DNA of 63,877 nt, taken from contig NZ_JARXRO010000007.1 of NCBI RefSeq assembly GCF_029887935.1, positions 105,154 through 169,030 on the forward strand. Reading direction: 5' to 3'. The first letter of the stretch is position 1. The number at the start of each line of letters is the position of its first letter. This DNA comes from Luteimonas kalidii. Its GTDB lineage: Bacteria; Pseudomonadota; Gammaproteobacteria; Xanthomonadales; Xanthomonadaceae. Of the stretch, positions 17,858-26,723 are shown one piece after another. Below the pieces are notes generated by a model. That model was not told where the DNA came from. It did not search any database and saw nothing but the letters and a program-made list of their open reading frames with translations. Both the position numbers and the translations under genes were made by a program.

Positions 17858-18418
17858 ATGATGAGCCTGCCGCTCCTGTCGCTGTCGCTGCTGGGGATCG
17901 CCCTGCTGGTCTGGGGCATCCTCGTGTTCAACCGCCTGGTGCGGCTGCGCAACCAGGTGCGCACGGCCTGGGCCGACATCGACGTGCAACTGGTGCGCCG
18001 GCACGACCTGGTGCCCTCGCTGGTGTCCGCGGTGCAGGCCTACGCCGGCCACGAGCGCGCGGTGCTGGAAGCGGTGACCGCCCTGCGCGCGCAGGCGATG
18101 ACGGAAGCGAGCCGGCCGCGCCTGGCGGGCGTCGAGGACGCCCTGGAACAGGCGCTCGGCCGCCTGATCGCCCTGCAGGAGGCCTACCCCGACCTCAAGG
18201 CCAGCGACAACTTCCTGCAGCTGCAGCGAGACCTGGTGGACGTGGAGGAACACCTTCAATACGCACGGCGCTTCTACAACGGCGCGGTGCGCGACTACAA
18301 CGACGCGACCCAGCGCGTGCCCGACCTGCTGGTGGCGCGCGCGACCGGGTTCGGCGCGGAGGAGTTCTTCGAAGCCGGCGACGCCGGGCGCGCCGCCGTG
18401 CGCGTGGAGCTGCCATGA
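17858..18418 (+). CDS. lemA: LemA family protein
   Basis: A 186-residue LemA-type protein. One N-terminal transmembrane helix (LSLLGIALLVWGILVFNRLV) is followed by the conserved VRTAWADIDVQLVRRHDLVPSLVSAV and, near the C-terminus, the LQLQRDLVDVEEHLQYARRFYNGAVRDYN signature of LemA. It is membrane-anchored with a helical bundle. The last four bases overlap the start of the DUF2207 gene (ATGA), a pairing seen widely across bacteria. Molecular function is not established. Confidence 0.93.
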   Translation: MMSLPLLSLSLLGIALLVWGILVFNRLVRLRNQVRTAWADIDVQLVRRHDLVPSLVSAVQAYAGHERAVLEAVTALRAQAMTEASRPRLAGVEDALEQALGRLIALQEAYPDLKASDNFLQLQRDLVDVEEHLQYARRFYNGAVRDYNDATQRVPDLLVARATGFGAEEFFEAGDAGRAAVRVELP

Positions 18419-20181
18419 CCATCGTCCGCCGCCTGCGCAATCCCGTCCTGCTGCTGGCAACGCTGCTCGCGTTCGCGCTGCCGCTGGCGGCGCAGGAACG
18501 CATCGAGTCCTACGACATCGACGTCGCGGTCCAGGCCGACGGCAGCCTGGAAGTCACCGAGCGCATCCGGGTGCGCGCGGAAGGCGGACAGATCCGGCGC
18601 GGCATCACGCGCGACTTCCCCACCCGTTACCGCAGCCGCGCGGGCAACCGCGTCGTGGTCGGGTTCGAGGTGCTCGAGGTGCTGCGCGACGGCCGCACCG
18701 AGCCCTGGTTCACCGAGACCCGCGGCAACGGCGTGGTGATCAACACCGGCGACGACGACCTGCTGCCCACGCCCGCCAGCTTCACCTACACCCTGCGCTA
18801 CCGGACCACGCGCCAGCTCGGCTTCTTCGACGACCACGACGAGCTGTACTGGAACGCGATCGGCACCGGCGTCGCGTTCCCGATCGAACGCGGCAGCGTG
18901 GACGTGCGGCTTCCGGAACCGGCGCCTGTGGCGCAGCTTGCGGCCGAGGGCTTCACCGGCACGCAGGGCGCGCGCGGGCAGGCGGTCGTCGCCAGCACGC
19001 CGGCGCCGGGGCTGGCGCACTGGCGCCTGACCGCCCCGCTGGCGCCGGGCGAAGGGCTGACGATCGTGCTCTCGTTCCCCAAGGGCCTGGTGGCCGAACC
19101 GACGCGCACACAACGTCTGCGCTGGCTGCTGGCCGACAACCGCGCGGTGCTCGTGGCGCTGCTCGGGCTCGTGGTGCTGCTGGCCTGGTGCGTGCTGCGC
19201 TGGCGCCAGGTGGGCCGCGATCCGCCCGCGGGCACGGTGATCGCGCGCTACACGCCGCCCGATGGCATCTCCCCGGCCGGTCTGCGCTACATCCGCAACA
19301 TGGGCTACGACACGCGCTGCTTCACGGCCGACGTGCTGGCGCTGGCGGTCGGCCGCTCGCTGGTGATCGAACGCGACAAGGGACTGCTCAAGGACCACTG
19401 GCGGCTGGAGCGCCCGGTGGCGGCGTCCCGGGCGAGCACGCCCGGCACCGAGCAGGCCACCCTGCTGGACGGCCTGTTCAAGGACGGCGGCACGCTCGAA
19501 CTCGACAAGGACAACGCCAGCGTGCTGCAGGCCGCGATCGCCGCGCACACGGGCGCGCTCGCCCGGCGCTTCAAGGGCACGATGTTCAGGCACAACGGCG
19601 GCAGTTCGATGATCGCGCTGCTGATCGCCCTCGTGTTCTCCGGCGGCGCGATCGCCATCGGGGCCGGGACCGGCGCCGGACTGCTGTTCGCCTTCATCCC
19701 GATCGGACTGATGGCCGCCACGGTGCTCGTGTTCGCGTTCCTGGTGCGCGCGCCCACGCGCGCCGGACGCCAGGTGCTGGACCACATCGAGGGCCTGCGC
19801 CGGTACCTGGGCGTGGCCGAGCAGCAGGACCTGCAGCGGCTGAGCGCACCGGACGAGACCGAACCGGCGCTCGACGCCGGTCGCTTCGAAGCGCTCCTGC
19901 CCTACGCCGTCGCCCTGGACGTCGAAGAGGCCTGGACCCGGAAGTTCACGCTCGCCGTCGGCGCGGCTGCGACGGCCGCAGCCACATCGGCCATGGCGTG
20001 GTACCACGGCAGCAACGGCACCGGATCGATCGGCGACATCGGCGGGTTCACCAAGGCGATCGGCAGCAGCCTGACCTCGCAGATCGCGTCTTCGTCCACG
20101 CCACCGGGCAGTTCCTCGGGCGGTGGGGGTGGCGGGTTCTCCGGTGGTGGCGGAGGCGGAGGCGGCGTCGGCGGCCGCTGA
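18415..20181 (+). CDS. DUF2207 domain-containing membrane protein
   Basis: A 588-residue protein: signal or first helix (LLLATLLAFALPLAAQ), a DUF2207 ectodomain beginning ERIESYDIDVAVQADGSLEVTERI, a transmembrane helix near residues 240-260 (NRAVLVALLGLVVLLAWCVL), a cytoplasmic stretch, two helices near residues 395-440 (MIALLIALVFSGGAIAIGAGTGAGLLFAFIPIGL) and a very Gly/Ser-rich C-terminal tail. It is coupled to lemA by a four-base overlap. The Gly-rich tail is a family feature of many DUF2207 proteins. Function unknown; the conserved LemA pairing suggests a membrane complex. Confidence 0.9.
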   Translation: MTIVRRLRNPVLLLATLLAFALPLAAQERIESYDIDVAVQADGSLEVTERIRVRAEGGQIRRGITRDFPTRYRSRAGNRVVVGFEVLEVLRDGRTEPWFTETRGNGVVINTGDDDLLPTPASFTYTLRYRTTRQLGFFDDHDELYWNAIGTGVAFPIERGSVDVRLPEPAPVAQLAAEGFTGTQGARGQAVVASTPAPGLAHWRLTAPLAPGEGLTIVLSFPKGLVAEPTRTQRLRWLLADNRAVLVALLGLVVLLAWCVLRWRQVGRDPPAGTVIARYTPPDGISPAGLRYIRNMGYDTRCFTADVLALAVGRSLVIERDKGLLKDHWRLERPVAASRASTPGTEQATLLDGLFKDGGTLELDKDNASVLQAAIAAHTGALARRFKGTMFRHNGGSSMIALLIALVFSGGAIAIGAGTGAGLLFAFIPIGLMAATVLVFAFLVRAPTRAGRQVLDHIEGLRRYLGVAEQQDLQRLSAPDETEPALDAGRFEALLPYAVALDVEEAWTRKFTLAVGAAATAAATSAMAWYHGSNGTGSIGDIGGFTKAIGSSLTSQIASSSTPPGSSSGGGGGGFSGGGGGGGGVGGR

Positions 20182-20188
20182 GCACGGC

Positions 20189-20662
20189 TCAGTCGCGATC
20201 GAGCGTATTCGCGCCCGGGCCGAGTTCGGCCATGCGGTCGCCGGGATTGCGCAGCGGGCACTGCTTCAGCGACAGGCAGCCGCAGCCGATACAGCCGTCG
20301 AGATCGTCGCGCAGGTGGGTCAGGCGCGCGATGCGTGCATCGAGTTCGGCGCGCCAGCGGCGCGAGAGCCGGGTCCAGTCCGCGGCCGTGGGCGTGCGGC
20401 CGTCGGGCAGCGACGACAGCGCCTCGCGGATCGACGCCAGCGGCAGCCCGGTGCGCTGCGCCACCCGGATCACCGCGATCCGGCGCAGCACGTCGCGCGC
20501 ATAGCGGCGCTGGTTGCCCGCGGTGCGGCCGCTGTGGATCAGGCCGCGCGCCTCGTAGAAGTGCAGCGTGGACACGGGCACGCCGCTGCGTGCGGCAACC
20601 TCGCCGATCGTCATCTCACGGCCCGCGACTTCCGACCCGCGGCCCCCGGCGCGTGCACCCAT
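20189..20662 (-). CDS. soxR: Redox-sensitive MerR-family activator SoxR
   Basis: A 157-residue SoxR. The MerR winged helix is [25 protein letters not shown] near residues 17-41 with [16 protein letters not shown] after it. The [2Fe-2S] cluster motif [12 protein letters not shown] gives Cys124, Cys127, Cys129 and Cys135, the exact CxxCxC-x5-C spacing of SoxR. The frame is open 41 codons further upstream, but the ATG at 20662 has AAGGGTGG just before it, and only this start leaves the operator free. It diverges from a quinone oxidoreductase and its stop lies eight bases from the DUF2207 stop. In non-enteric bacteria SoxR usually acts directly on oxidoreductases and efflux pumps, which is what lies next door. 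Confidence 0.95.
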   Translation of the reverse strand: MGARAGGRGSEVAGREMTIGEVAARSGVPVSTLHFYEARGLIHSGRTAGNQRRYARDVLRRIAVIRVAQRTGLPLASIREALSSLPDGRTPTAADWTRLSRRWRAELDARIARLTHLRDDLDGCIGCGCLSLKQCPLRNPGDRMAELGPGANTLDRD

Positions 20663-20672
20663 GCGACCACCC

Positions 20673-20703
20673 TTGACCTCGATATTAGTTGATGTTTTAG
20701 CCT
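20673..20703 (+). promoter_or_regulatory. SoxR-type promoter and operator (19-bp spacer)
   Basis: TTGACC (20673-20678) and TAGCCT (20698-20703) are separated by exactly 19 bases, the elongated spacer typical of MerR-family promoters. The spacer begins with the dyad ACCTCGA-N6-TTGATGT; by my alignment the 18-bp core matches 12 positions of the enterobacterial soxS box. It points at the quinone oxidoreductase, whose start codon lies 33-72 bases downstream of the -10 box. Confidence 0.75.
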
Positions 20704-20735
20704 GATCCGGACCTGGACTCAACACCGGACGCTGC

Positions 20736-21722
20736 ATGTATCCCGCCCCACGCTGTTCGCCCGACGCCGTCGGCATGCACGCCATGGCGTTCCCGCGCCC
20801 CGGTGCGGCGCCATCGGTCCGATCGATGCCGATCCCGACGCCCGGGCCCGGCCAGGTGCTGGTGCGCCTGCACGCCGCCGGCGTCGGCCGCTGGGATCTG
20901 CTGGAACGCGACGGGGCGTTCGCGCGTGGCCCGGCGCGGTGGCCTTCGTTCCCGCACGTCGGCGGCTCGGAAGGCGCGGGCGTGGTGGTCTCGATGGGCG
21001 CGGGCGCCGCCGGGTTGCGCGAGGGCGACCGGGTCTACGGCGTGGTTCCGCAGCGCACACCCAAGCAGGGCTGCCATGCGGAGTTCACGCTGTTCGAGGC
21101 CGACCTGTGCTGGCCGGTGCCGCCGCGCCTGTCGATGGACCAGGCGGCGGTGCTGCCGGTGGACGGTGCGCTCGCGTGGCAGGGCCTGCACGAGGCCCTT
21201 CAGGCGCGACGCGGCGACGCACTGGTGGTATTCGGCGCCAGCGGCGGCGTGGGCCACTTCGCACTGCAGTTCGCGACCAACCTGGGACTGCGTACCCTCG
21301 CGGTCGCGTCCGGCACCGACGGTATGCAGCTGGCCGATCGACTCGGCGCGGAGGCGGCGATCGACGGTCGTCGGCGCGGCTTCGAACGCGAGGTGGCCCG
21401 CTTCGCCGACGGTCGCGGCGTGCTTGCGCTGCTGACGGCAGGCGGCCAGGCCGCCGCGCGACTGCTGGCGGTGCTGCCCGCCGGAAGTCGCGCCGTCTGG
21501 CCGCATGGTGTCGAGATGGAGGCACGGCCCGGCGCCGACGTCCACGCTGCGGGATTCGGTCCGCGCTACCGGCCCGACGCGATGCGCGCATTCCATGCGG
21601 CCGCCCGGCACGGGCCGCTGATGCCGCACGTGTCGCGGCGTCTTCCGCTGCAGCGGCTGCCGCAGGCGCTGGACATGGTGGCGCGGCACCATCTCGGCCG
21701 CCTCGCGGTGCTGTCGGCGTGA
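20736..21722 (+). CDS. Zinc-free quinone oxidoreductase-type MDR protein
   Basis: A 328-residue medium-chain dehydrogenase/reductase of the quinone-oxidoreductase branch. It has the GroES-like N-terminal domain ([24 protein letters not shown]), the Rossmann fingerprint [15 protein letters not shown] near residue 165, and none of the catalytic or structural zinc cysteines. An internal ATG at 20775 ([13 protein letters not shown]) fits the usual family N-terminus better and may be the true start. It lies directly downstream of the SoxR-type promoter and diverges from soxR, so it is probably induced by redox-cycling compounds. An ABC exporter follows 77 bases later on the same strand. Confidence 0.88.
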   Translation: MYPAPRCSPDAVGMHAMAFPRPGAAPSVRSMPIPTPGPGQVLVRLHAAGVGRWDLLERDGAFARGPARWPSFPHVGGSEGAGVVVSMGAGAAGLREGDRVYGVVPQRTPKQGCHAEFTLFEADLCWPVPPRLSMDQAAVLPVDGALAWQGLHEALQARRGDALVVFGASGGVGHFALQFATNLGLRTLAVASGTDGMQLADRLGAEAAIDGRRRGFEREVARFADGRGVLALLTAGGQAAARLLAVLPAGSRAVWPHGVEMEARPGADVHAAGFGPRYRPDAMRAFHAAARHGPLMPHVSRRLPLQRLPQALDMVARHHLGRLAVLSA

Positions 21723-21799
21723 CTGGACAGACCGCCACGCCATCGTCGCCCGCGGCAGATCGGCGACAATGCCGCCCTCCCCCGCCCCACGTGCGCTCC

Positions 21800-23653
21800 A
21801 TGTACCGCTGGTTCGAATCCCGGCTCGATCCCTTCCCGCAGGACCCGCCGGCGCAACCGCCGCAGACCCTGTACGCGTTCTGCCGCCATTACACCCGCGG
21901 CGCCGAGCGCTGGCTGGTGCTGCTGGCGCTGACCACCGGCGGGATCGCGGTCGCCGAACTGCTGCTGTACGCCTACGTCGGCTCGCTGGTCGATCGTCTC
22001 GGCACCACCACGCCGGCCACGTTCCTGGGTGCCGAGGGCGGGCGTCTGCTGTGGATGGGAATGCTGGTGCTGTTCGCGTTGCCGCTGATGGTGGTGCTGA
22101 ACTCGCTGGTGCAGCACCAGACCCTGCTCGGCAACTTTCCGATGCGCGTCCGCTGGAACGTGCACCGGTACCTGCTGCGGCAGTCGATGGGCTATTTCCA
22201 GGACGAGTTCGCCGGGCGCATCGCCACCAAGCTGATGCAGACCTCGCTCGCGGTGCGCGAGACGGTGATCAAGCTGCTCGACATCGGCGTCTACATCCTG
22301 GTGTTCTTCGTCGGCACGCTGGCGGTGGCCGGCAGCGCGGACTGGCGCATGATGCTGCCGTTCGTGGGCTGGATGGCCGCCTACGGCCTGCTCATGCGCC
22401 ACTTCGTGCCGCGCATGGAGCGCATCTCGCGCGCCCAGGCCGACGCGCGCTCGGCGATGACCGGCCGCATCGTCGACAGCTACACCAACATCGCCACGGT
22501 CAAGCTGTTCTCGCACTCGCGCCGCGAGCAGGCCTATGCGCGCGAGGCGATGGACGGCTTCCTGTCCACCGTGCACCCGCAGATGCGGCTGGCGACCACT
22601 GTCTACAGCCTGCTGTACGCGATGAACATGGCGCTGCTGTTCGCGGTGGTCGCGCTGGGGCTGTGGCTGTGGCACGGCGGCGCGGTGTCCGCGGGCGCGA
22701 TCGCGGTCGCGGTGGCGCTGGTGCTGCGCATCCTGGGCATGTCGCAGTGGATCATGTGGGAGCTCTCGGCGCTGTTCGAGAACATCGGCACCGTGCACGA
22801 CGGCATCGGCTCGATCTCGCTGCCGCCGACGGTCGACGACGCGCCCGGCGCGCCGGCGCTGGAGCGCGTGCGCGGCGACATCCGCTTCGAAGGCGTCGGC
22901 TTCCACTACGGCAAGGCCGGCGGCGTGATCGACCATCTCGACCTGCACGTGCGGCCGGGCGAGAAGATCGGCGTGGTCGGGCGTTCGGGCGCCGGCAAGT
23001 CGACCCTGGTCAACCTGCTGCTGCGCTTCCACGACCGCGAAACCGGCCGCATCCTGGTCGACGGCCAGGACATCGCCGGCGTGCAGCAGGACACGCTGCG
23101 GGCGCAGGTCGGCGTGGTCACCCAGGACACCTCGCTGCTGCACCGCTCGGTGCGCGACAACATCCTCTACGGACGTCCGGATGCGGGCGAGGCGGAGATG
23201 GTCGAGGCCGCGCGCCAGGCGCGCGCGCACGACTTCATCCTCGATCTGGTCGACAGCCAGGGCCGCCGCGGCTACGACGCACACGTCGGCGAGCGCGGGG
23301 TCAAGCTGTCCGGCGGCCAGCGCCAGCGCATCGCGATCGCGCGGGTGCTGCTGAAGAACGCGCCGATCCTGGTGCTGGACGAGGCCACCTCGGCGCTCGA
23401 TTCCGAAGTGGAAGCCGCGATCCAGGAGAACCTGTACCGGCTGATGGCCGGCAAGACGGTGATCGCGATCGCGCACCGGCTCTCGACCATCGCGGCGATG
23501 GATCGGCTGATCGTGATGGAGCGCGGCGCGATCGTCGAGCAGGGCACGCACGAGGCGCTGGTGGCCTCGGGCGGGATCTACGCCCATCTGTGGGCGCGGC
23601 AGTCGGGCGGCTTCCTCGCCTGCGCGGCGGACGAGGCGGCCAGCGCCGGCTGA
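21800..23653 (+). CDS. ABC exporter, fused permease and ATPase
   Basis: A 617-residue half-transporter: six-helix ABC transmembrane domain (about residues 30-340, with SYTNIATVKLFSHSRREQAYA coupling region) followed by the ATPase. Walker A GRSGAGKST lies near residue 394, the signature LSGGQRQRIAIARVLL near 503 and Walker B ILVLDEATSALD near 523. The start MYRWFESRLDPFP follows GTGCGCTCC; the frame is open far upstream but is a shadow of the oxidoreductase gene. It probably functions as a homodimer in lipid, peptide or drug export. It may be co-transcribed from the SoxR-type promoter, although a GACAAT -10-like box in the gap could give it its own promoter. Confidence 0.92.
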   Translation: MYRWFESRLDPFPQDPPAQPPQTLYAFCRHYTRGAERWLVLLALTTGGIAVAELLLYAYVGSLVDRLGTTTPATFLGAEGGRLLWMGMLVLFALPLMVVLNSLVQHQTLLGNFPMRVRWNVHRYLLRQSMGYFQDEFAGRIATKLMQTSLAVRETVIKLLDIGVYILVFFVGTLAVAGSADWRMMLPFVGWMAAYGLLMRHFVPRMERISRAQADARSAMTGRIVDSYTNIATVKLFSHSRREQAYAREAMDGFLSTVHPQMRLATTVYSLLYAMNMALLFAVVALGLWLWHGGAVSAGAIAVAVALVLRILGMSQWIMWELSALFENIGTVHDGIGSISLPPTVDDAPGAPALERVRGDIRFEGVGFHYGKAGGVIDHLDLHVRPGEKIGVVGRSGAGKSTLVNLLLRFHDRETGRILVDGQDIAGVQQDTLRAQVGVVTQDTSLLHRSVRDNILYGRPDAGEAEMVEAARQARAHDFILDLVDSQGRRGYDAHVGERGVKLSGGQRQRIAIARVLLKNAPILVLDEATSALDSEVEAAIQENLYRLMAGKTVIAIAHRLSTIAAMDRLIVMERGAIVEQGTHEALVASGGIYAHLWARQSGGFLACAADEAASAG

Positions 23654-23656
23654 GCG

Positions 23657-24832
23657 TCAGGAGCCCCCGGCGCCGCCGCGCGATGCATCGGCGCGTTCGC
23701 GCTGCGCCTGTTCCTCGCGCGCCTCGGCGTCGCCCCCGTGCAGGCCCGCCTGTTCGGGCGTCTCGGCCGCCAGCAGCGAGTCGAATTCGGACAGCGGGCT
23801 CTCCGCCGGGCAGGTGGTGTCGGGGAATTCGTAGCGCTTGCGCAGTTCCAGGCCGCAGGCGTTGAGGCCTTCCAGGTCGGTGCCGGGCGATTTGCAGCGC
23901 GTGTCGAAGGCGCGCGCGAACGCATCGCGCCGGACCACGAAGTCCTCGCCGCACTTGCGCATTAGGCGCAGGCGGTCGAGGTCGTCCTGGGCGGGGTTGA
24001 TGCCGTCCAGGCCGTAGAGCGTGAGTTCGTTGGCGGCCAGCAGGCGCAGGTTGCGGTTGGGCACCGCCATCATCATGTCGGCGACCGCAGTGGCCGCGCC
24101 GTTGCGCTCCAGGTAGTCGCGCACGCGGTCGTACACGACGCGCAGTTCGCGGTTGAGTTCGGCGCGGGTGGTGGCGGTGGAACTCATGCGGATGATCCTG
24201 TGGATCCCCACCCGGCCGCTCACCATGCGCACGTCGCCGGCGGCGAGCACGAACACGCAGGCGCTGTGGCAGACCGCGCCCTCGCGTACCCAGACCGTCC
24301 AGCGCGATTCGGCGATGCGGTCGCCGGCACGGATCGCGTCCTCGACCATGCCGCCGCTCGAATCCAGGTCGAGCACGCGCTTGGCGATGCCGTACTCCTC
24401 GGCCAGCCGGGTCACGCGCTGCATGACCTGCACGAACCCGGCGTCGATCTTGCCCACGTAGCGCAGCCGCAGCACACCGCGCTCGGCGCAGGGCTCGAGT
24501 GCGGCGGCGAGCGTCTCGCGGTCCAGCGCCGCCAGCGCCTCGCCATCGCCCTGCCGGGCGTAGTCCAGCTCGCAGCTCAACGACACGGTGCCGGGGGGCA
24601 GGTCCAGCGGCGACCAGTCGACATCTTCGGATTCGCCCGGAACCGGGTCCGGTTCGGGTTCCGCTTCCGGTACGGCGTCCTCGGCCACCTGCACCGGCGC
24701 GGTGCTGACCGCGCCGCCCTCCTCGGGGCTGTCCACCTGCACGGTCGTCGCGACCTCGGCCGCCTGCTGCGCGCGGCAGCCGACGACCAGCATCAGGCTC
24801 ACGAGGCAGACGGCGGACAACAGCTTGCGCAT
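23657..24832 (-). CDS. ClpP-fold (COG3904-like) periplasmic lipoprotein
   Basis: A 391-residue protein. The lipoprotein signal MRKLLSAVCLVSLMLVVGC has its lipobox at VVGC. A long Glu/Pro/Val-rich linker runs to residue about 80. The core resembles ClpP/crotonase-fold proteins of the COG3904 kind: KRVLDLDSSGGMVEDAIRAGD, then VREGAVCHSACVFVLAAGDVRM, with the Ser of the HSAC motif as likely nucleophile, and GRVGIHRI. The tail after residue 330 is Cys-containing, then Glu/Arg-rich. An ATG 12 codons upstream exists but would hide the signal. It is convergent with the ABC exporter, three bases apart. Proteolytic activity is not proven for this family. Confidence 0.8.
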   Translation of the reverse strand: MRKLLSAVCLVSLMLVVGCRAQQAAEVATTVQVDSPEEGGAVSTAPVQVAEDAVPEAEPEPDPVPGESEDVDWSPLDLPPGTVSLSCELDYARQGDGEALAALDRETLAAALEPCAERGVLRLRYVGKIDAGFVQVMQRVTRLAEEYGIAKRVLDLDSSGGMVEDAIRAGDRIAESRWTVWVREGAVCHSACVFVLAAGDVRMVSGRVGIHRIIRMSSTATTRAELNRELRVVYDRVRDYLERNGAATAVADMMMAVPNRNLRLLAANELTLYGLDGINPAQDDLDRLRLMRKCGEDFVVRRDAFARAFDTRCKSPGTDLEGLNACGLELRKRYEFPDTTCPAESPLSEFDSLLAAETPEQAGLHGGDAEAREEQAQRERADASRGGAGGS

Positions 24833-24971
24833 GGACGGGTTCCGGACACCGGAGCGTCCGATCACCATCGGCCGGTGCCGCTTGAGGGCGGGTGGTCCAG
24901 TGTAGGTCGGCAGCGTTTTCCGAGTCGAACGCGCGATGAACCGGGCGCGTGCGCGGCGCCGGCGCGGGCGG

Positions 24972-25487
24972 TCATCCGTCGGCCATCGCCAGCAGCCGGG
25001 CGATGGTGTTCATGTTGCGCGTGGTGCCCTCGCGGCCGACCGGCAGCGCGAGACGGGAGCCGCGCATGGTGTCGGCGTCGCGATAATCGATGTAGATCTC
25101 GCGCGTGCCCAGGGCCAGACGCTCGGTCGTGCGGTGGCGCAAGCCGTCCAGCGCGTCGTCCGGGGGCGGTGCATCCAGGAACATCGCGAGCACGCGGTTC
25201 CCCGGCGAGTCCTGGAACGGGTTGTCGGCCAGCACCCTGCCCAGTTCCGCGGGAGCGCGCACCAGCACGCCGACGGGCTTGCCGGCGTAGGCGAGCAACG
25301 CGGCCTCGAGCCGGGACCTGACCAGGCGTTCGTCGCCGGGGCTCCGCAACACCACGTTGCCGCTGGCGATCAGGGTGCGCACGTCGGTGAAGCCGGCCCG
25401 TTCGCACAGCGCCCGCAGGTCGGCCATCGGCAGCTTGCCGGTGCCGCCGACGTTCACGGCCCGCAACAACGCGATCCAGGTCTGCAC
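24972..25487 (-). CDS. DUF1697 domain-containing protein
   Basis: A 171-residue DUF1697 protein starting MQTWIALLRAVNVGGTGKLPMADL, which is the family signature, followed by GFTDVRTLIASGNVVLRS and, near the end, REGTTRNMNTIARLLAMA. The latter resembles the RN-TxRNxNTv motif found in almost all members. Cytoplasmic, no signal peptide. Function unknown; crystal structures of relatives show no clear active site. It stands as a single gene between the ClpP-fold lipoprotein and a 332-base divergent gap. Confidence 0.9.
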   Translation of the reverse strand: MQTWIALLRAVNVGGTGKLPMADLRALCERAGFTDVRTLIASGNVVLRSPGDERLVRSRLEAALLAYAGKPVGVLVRAPAELGRVLADNPFQDSPGNRVLAMFLDAPPPDDALDGLRHRTTERLALGTREIYIDYRDADTMRGSRLALPVGREGTTRNMNTIARLLAMADG

Positions 25488-25819
25488 GGGTCCTCCGGAC
25501 GTCGGCTCCGGCCGGCATCATCGCATCCGGGACCCGGGAAGCCGCACGGACCTGCGCCCATGCACGGAACGGGAGCGGGCTGCGCCCACCCCGGCCGGGC
25601 CCGCGCGTCGCGCGCAAGGGGTGCCCTGCGATGGAGCGGGCCGGCGGCGGGCGGATCGCGGCCATGCGTGAACGCGACCGCCGCGCTGTCGAATCCCGCA
25701 TGTCCGCTTCGTCGTGGGATCGTAACGCGCGTGCCGCCGCCCTTCCGCCCCTGGTCGGGATCCGGCACGCATCCGACCGGACGGCCCCCGTCGTCCAGAT
25801 CCCCTGACAGGAGACCCGC
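25488..25819. other. Intergenic region, no gene seen
   Basis: These 332 bases separate divergent DUF1697 and DUF1428 genes. Open frames cross it on both strands but have the Arg/Ala/Pro composition of GC-rich shadow frames. I see only a good ribosome site (CAGGAG) just before the DUF1428 gene and a weak six-base hairpin (GGTCGG/CCGACC) near 25758-25782. Confidence 0.6.
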
Positions 25820-26179
25820 ATGCCCTACATCGACGGATTCGTGATCGCAGTTCCCACCGCCAACCGCCAGAAGTTCATCGACCACGCGCGCACCTTCGAC
25901 CCCATCTTCATCGAGTTCGGCGCGACCCGCGTCGTCGAGGGCTGGGGCGACGACGTGCCCGACGGCAAGGTCACCGACTTCCGCCGCTCGGTGCAGGCCA
26001 CGCCCGAGGAGACGGTGGCGTTCTCGTGGGTCGAATGGCCCGACAAGGCCACGCGCGACGCCGGCATGAAGAAGATGATGGAAGATCCGCGCATGGATCC
26101 GGCCAGCACGCCGATGCCGTTCGACGGCAAGCGCATGATCTTCGGCGGCTTCGAGAGCGTGGTCGAACTGGGCGCATAG
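25820..26179 (+). CDS. DUF1428 domain-containing protein
   Basis: A 119-residue DUF1428 (dimeric alpha/beta-barrel type) protein. It opens MPYIDGFVIAVPTANRQKFIDHA and contains VEGWGDDVPDGKVTDFRRSV, ETVAFSWVEWPDKATRD and the terminal MPFDGKRMIFGGFESVVE, all characteristic of the family. CAGGAG lies eight bases before the ATG. No catalytic residue is known for DUF1428. Two further small same-strand genes follow (GFA family and a membrane protein), but the gaps of about 70 bases leave operon membership open. Confidence 0.92.
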   Translation: MPYIDGFVIAVPTANRQKFIDHARTFDPIFIEFGATRVVEGWGDDVPDGKVTDFRRSVQATPEETVAFSWVEWPDKATRDAGMKKMMEDPRMDPASTPMPFDGKRMIFGGFESVVELGA

Positions 26180-26248
26180 CTCAGCCGGTTCCTGCGCGCA
26201 GCGTCGCGCCATGCCAACATGGCGCCCTGACCCGGACGGGAGACGCGC

Positions 26249-26653
26249 ATGCGCAGGACCGGAGGCTGTCGCTGCGGCGCGGTCCGTTACACGCTGGAGG
26301 CCGAACCGGTCGCGACCCGGCTGTGCTGGTGTCGCGACTGCCAGTACTGGTCGAACGGCAATGCGGCGGTGAACATCGTCGTGCCGCGCGCGGCGGTGTC
26401 GCACGCCGGCGCGTTGCGGCAGTGGGACAGCCGCGCCGCCAGCGGGCGTCACATGCGGCGTTCGTTCTGCGGTGATTGCGGGACGCAGGTGTTCAGCGAG
26501 TCGCTGGAGAACGTGGAGTTGATGGTGATCCGCGTCGGCACGCTCGACGACCCGGCCGACGTGCAGCCGACCATGGTGATCTGGACCGCATCCGCGCCGC
26601 CCTGGGCGAGGATCGATCCCGCCCTGCAGGCGTTCCCCGGCCAGCCGTCCTGA
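26249..26653 (+). CDS. GFA family (glutathione-dependent formaldehyde-activating) protein
   Basis: A 134-residue zinc protein of the Gfa family. Cysteines typical of the fold are visible: CRC at residues 7-9 (GGCRCGAVRY), CWC-x2-C at 26-31 (LCWCRDCQYWS) and FCGDCGTQVF further on. Gfa itself was proposed to help form S-hydroxymethylglutathione from formaldehyde and glutathione, but most family members have no proven substrate. Single gene with an ATG preceded by GACGGGAGACGCGC. Confidence 0.92.
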   Translation: MRRTGGCRCGAVRYTLEAEPVATRLCWCRDCQYWSNGNAAVNIVVPRAAVSHAGALRQWDSRAASGRHMRRSFCGDCGTQVFSESLENVELMVIRVGTLDDPADVQPTMVIWTASAPPWARIDPALQAFPGQPS

Positions 26654-26723
26654 TGGCGCGGCCCGGGGCGCGGGACGGCGGCTGCGCGGGTGCCCGTACC
26701 ATGGACCGGCGGCGCCCGGCGGC

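Noticed and set aside
20178..20192. CTGAGC-ACG-GCTCAG hairpin between DUF2207 and soxR as a terminator
   Set aside because: Six-base stem without T-run, overlapping both stop codons; too weak to call.
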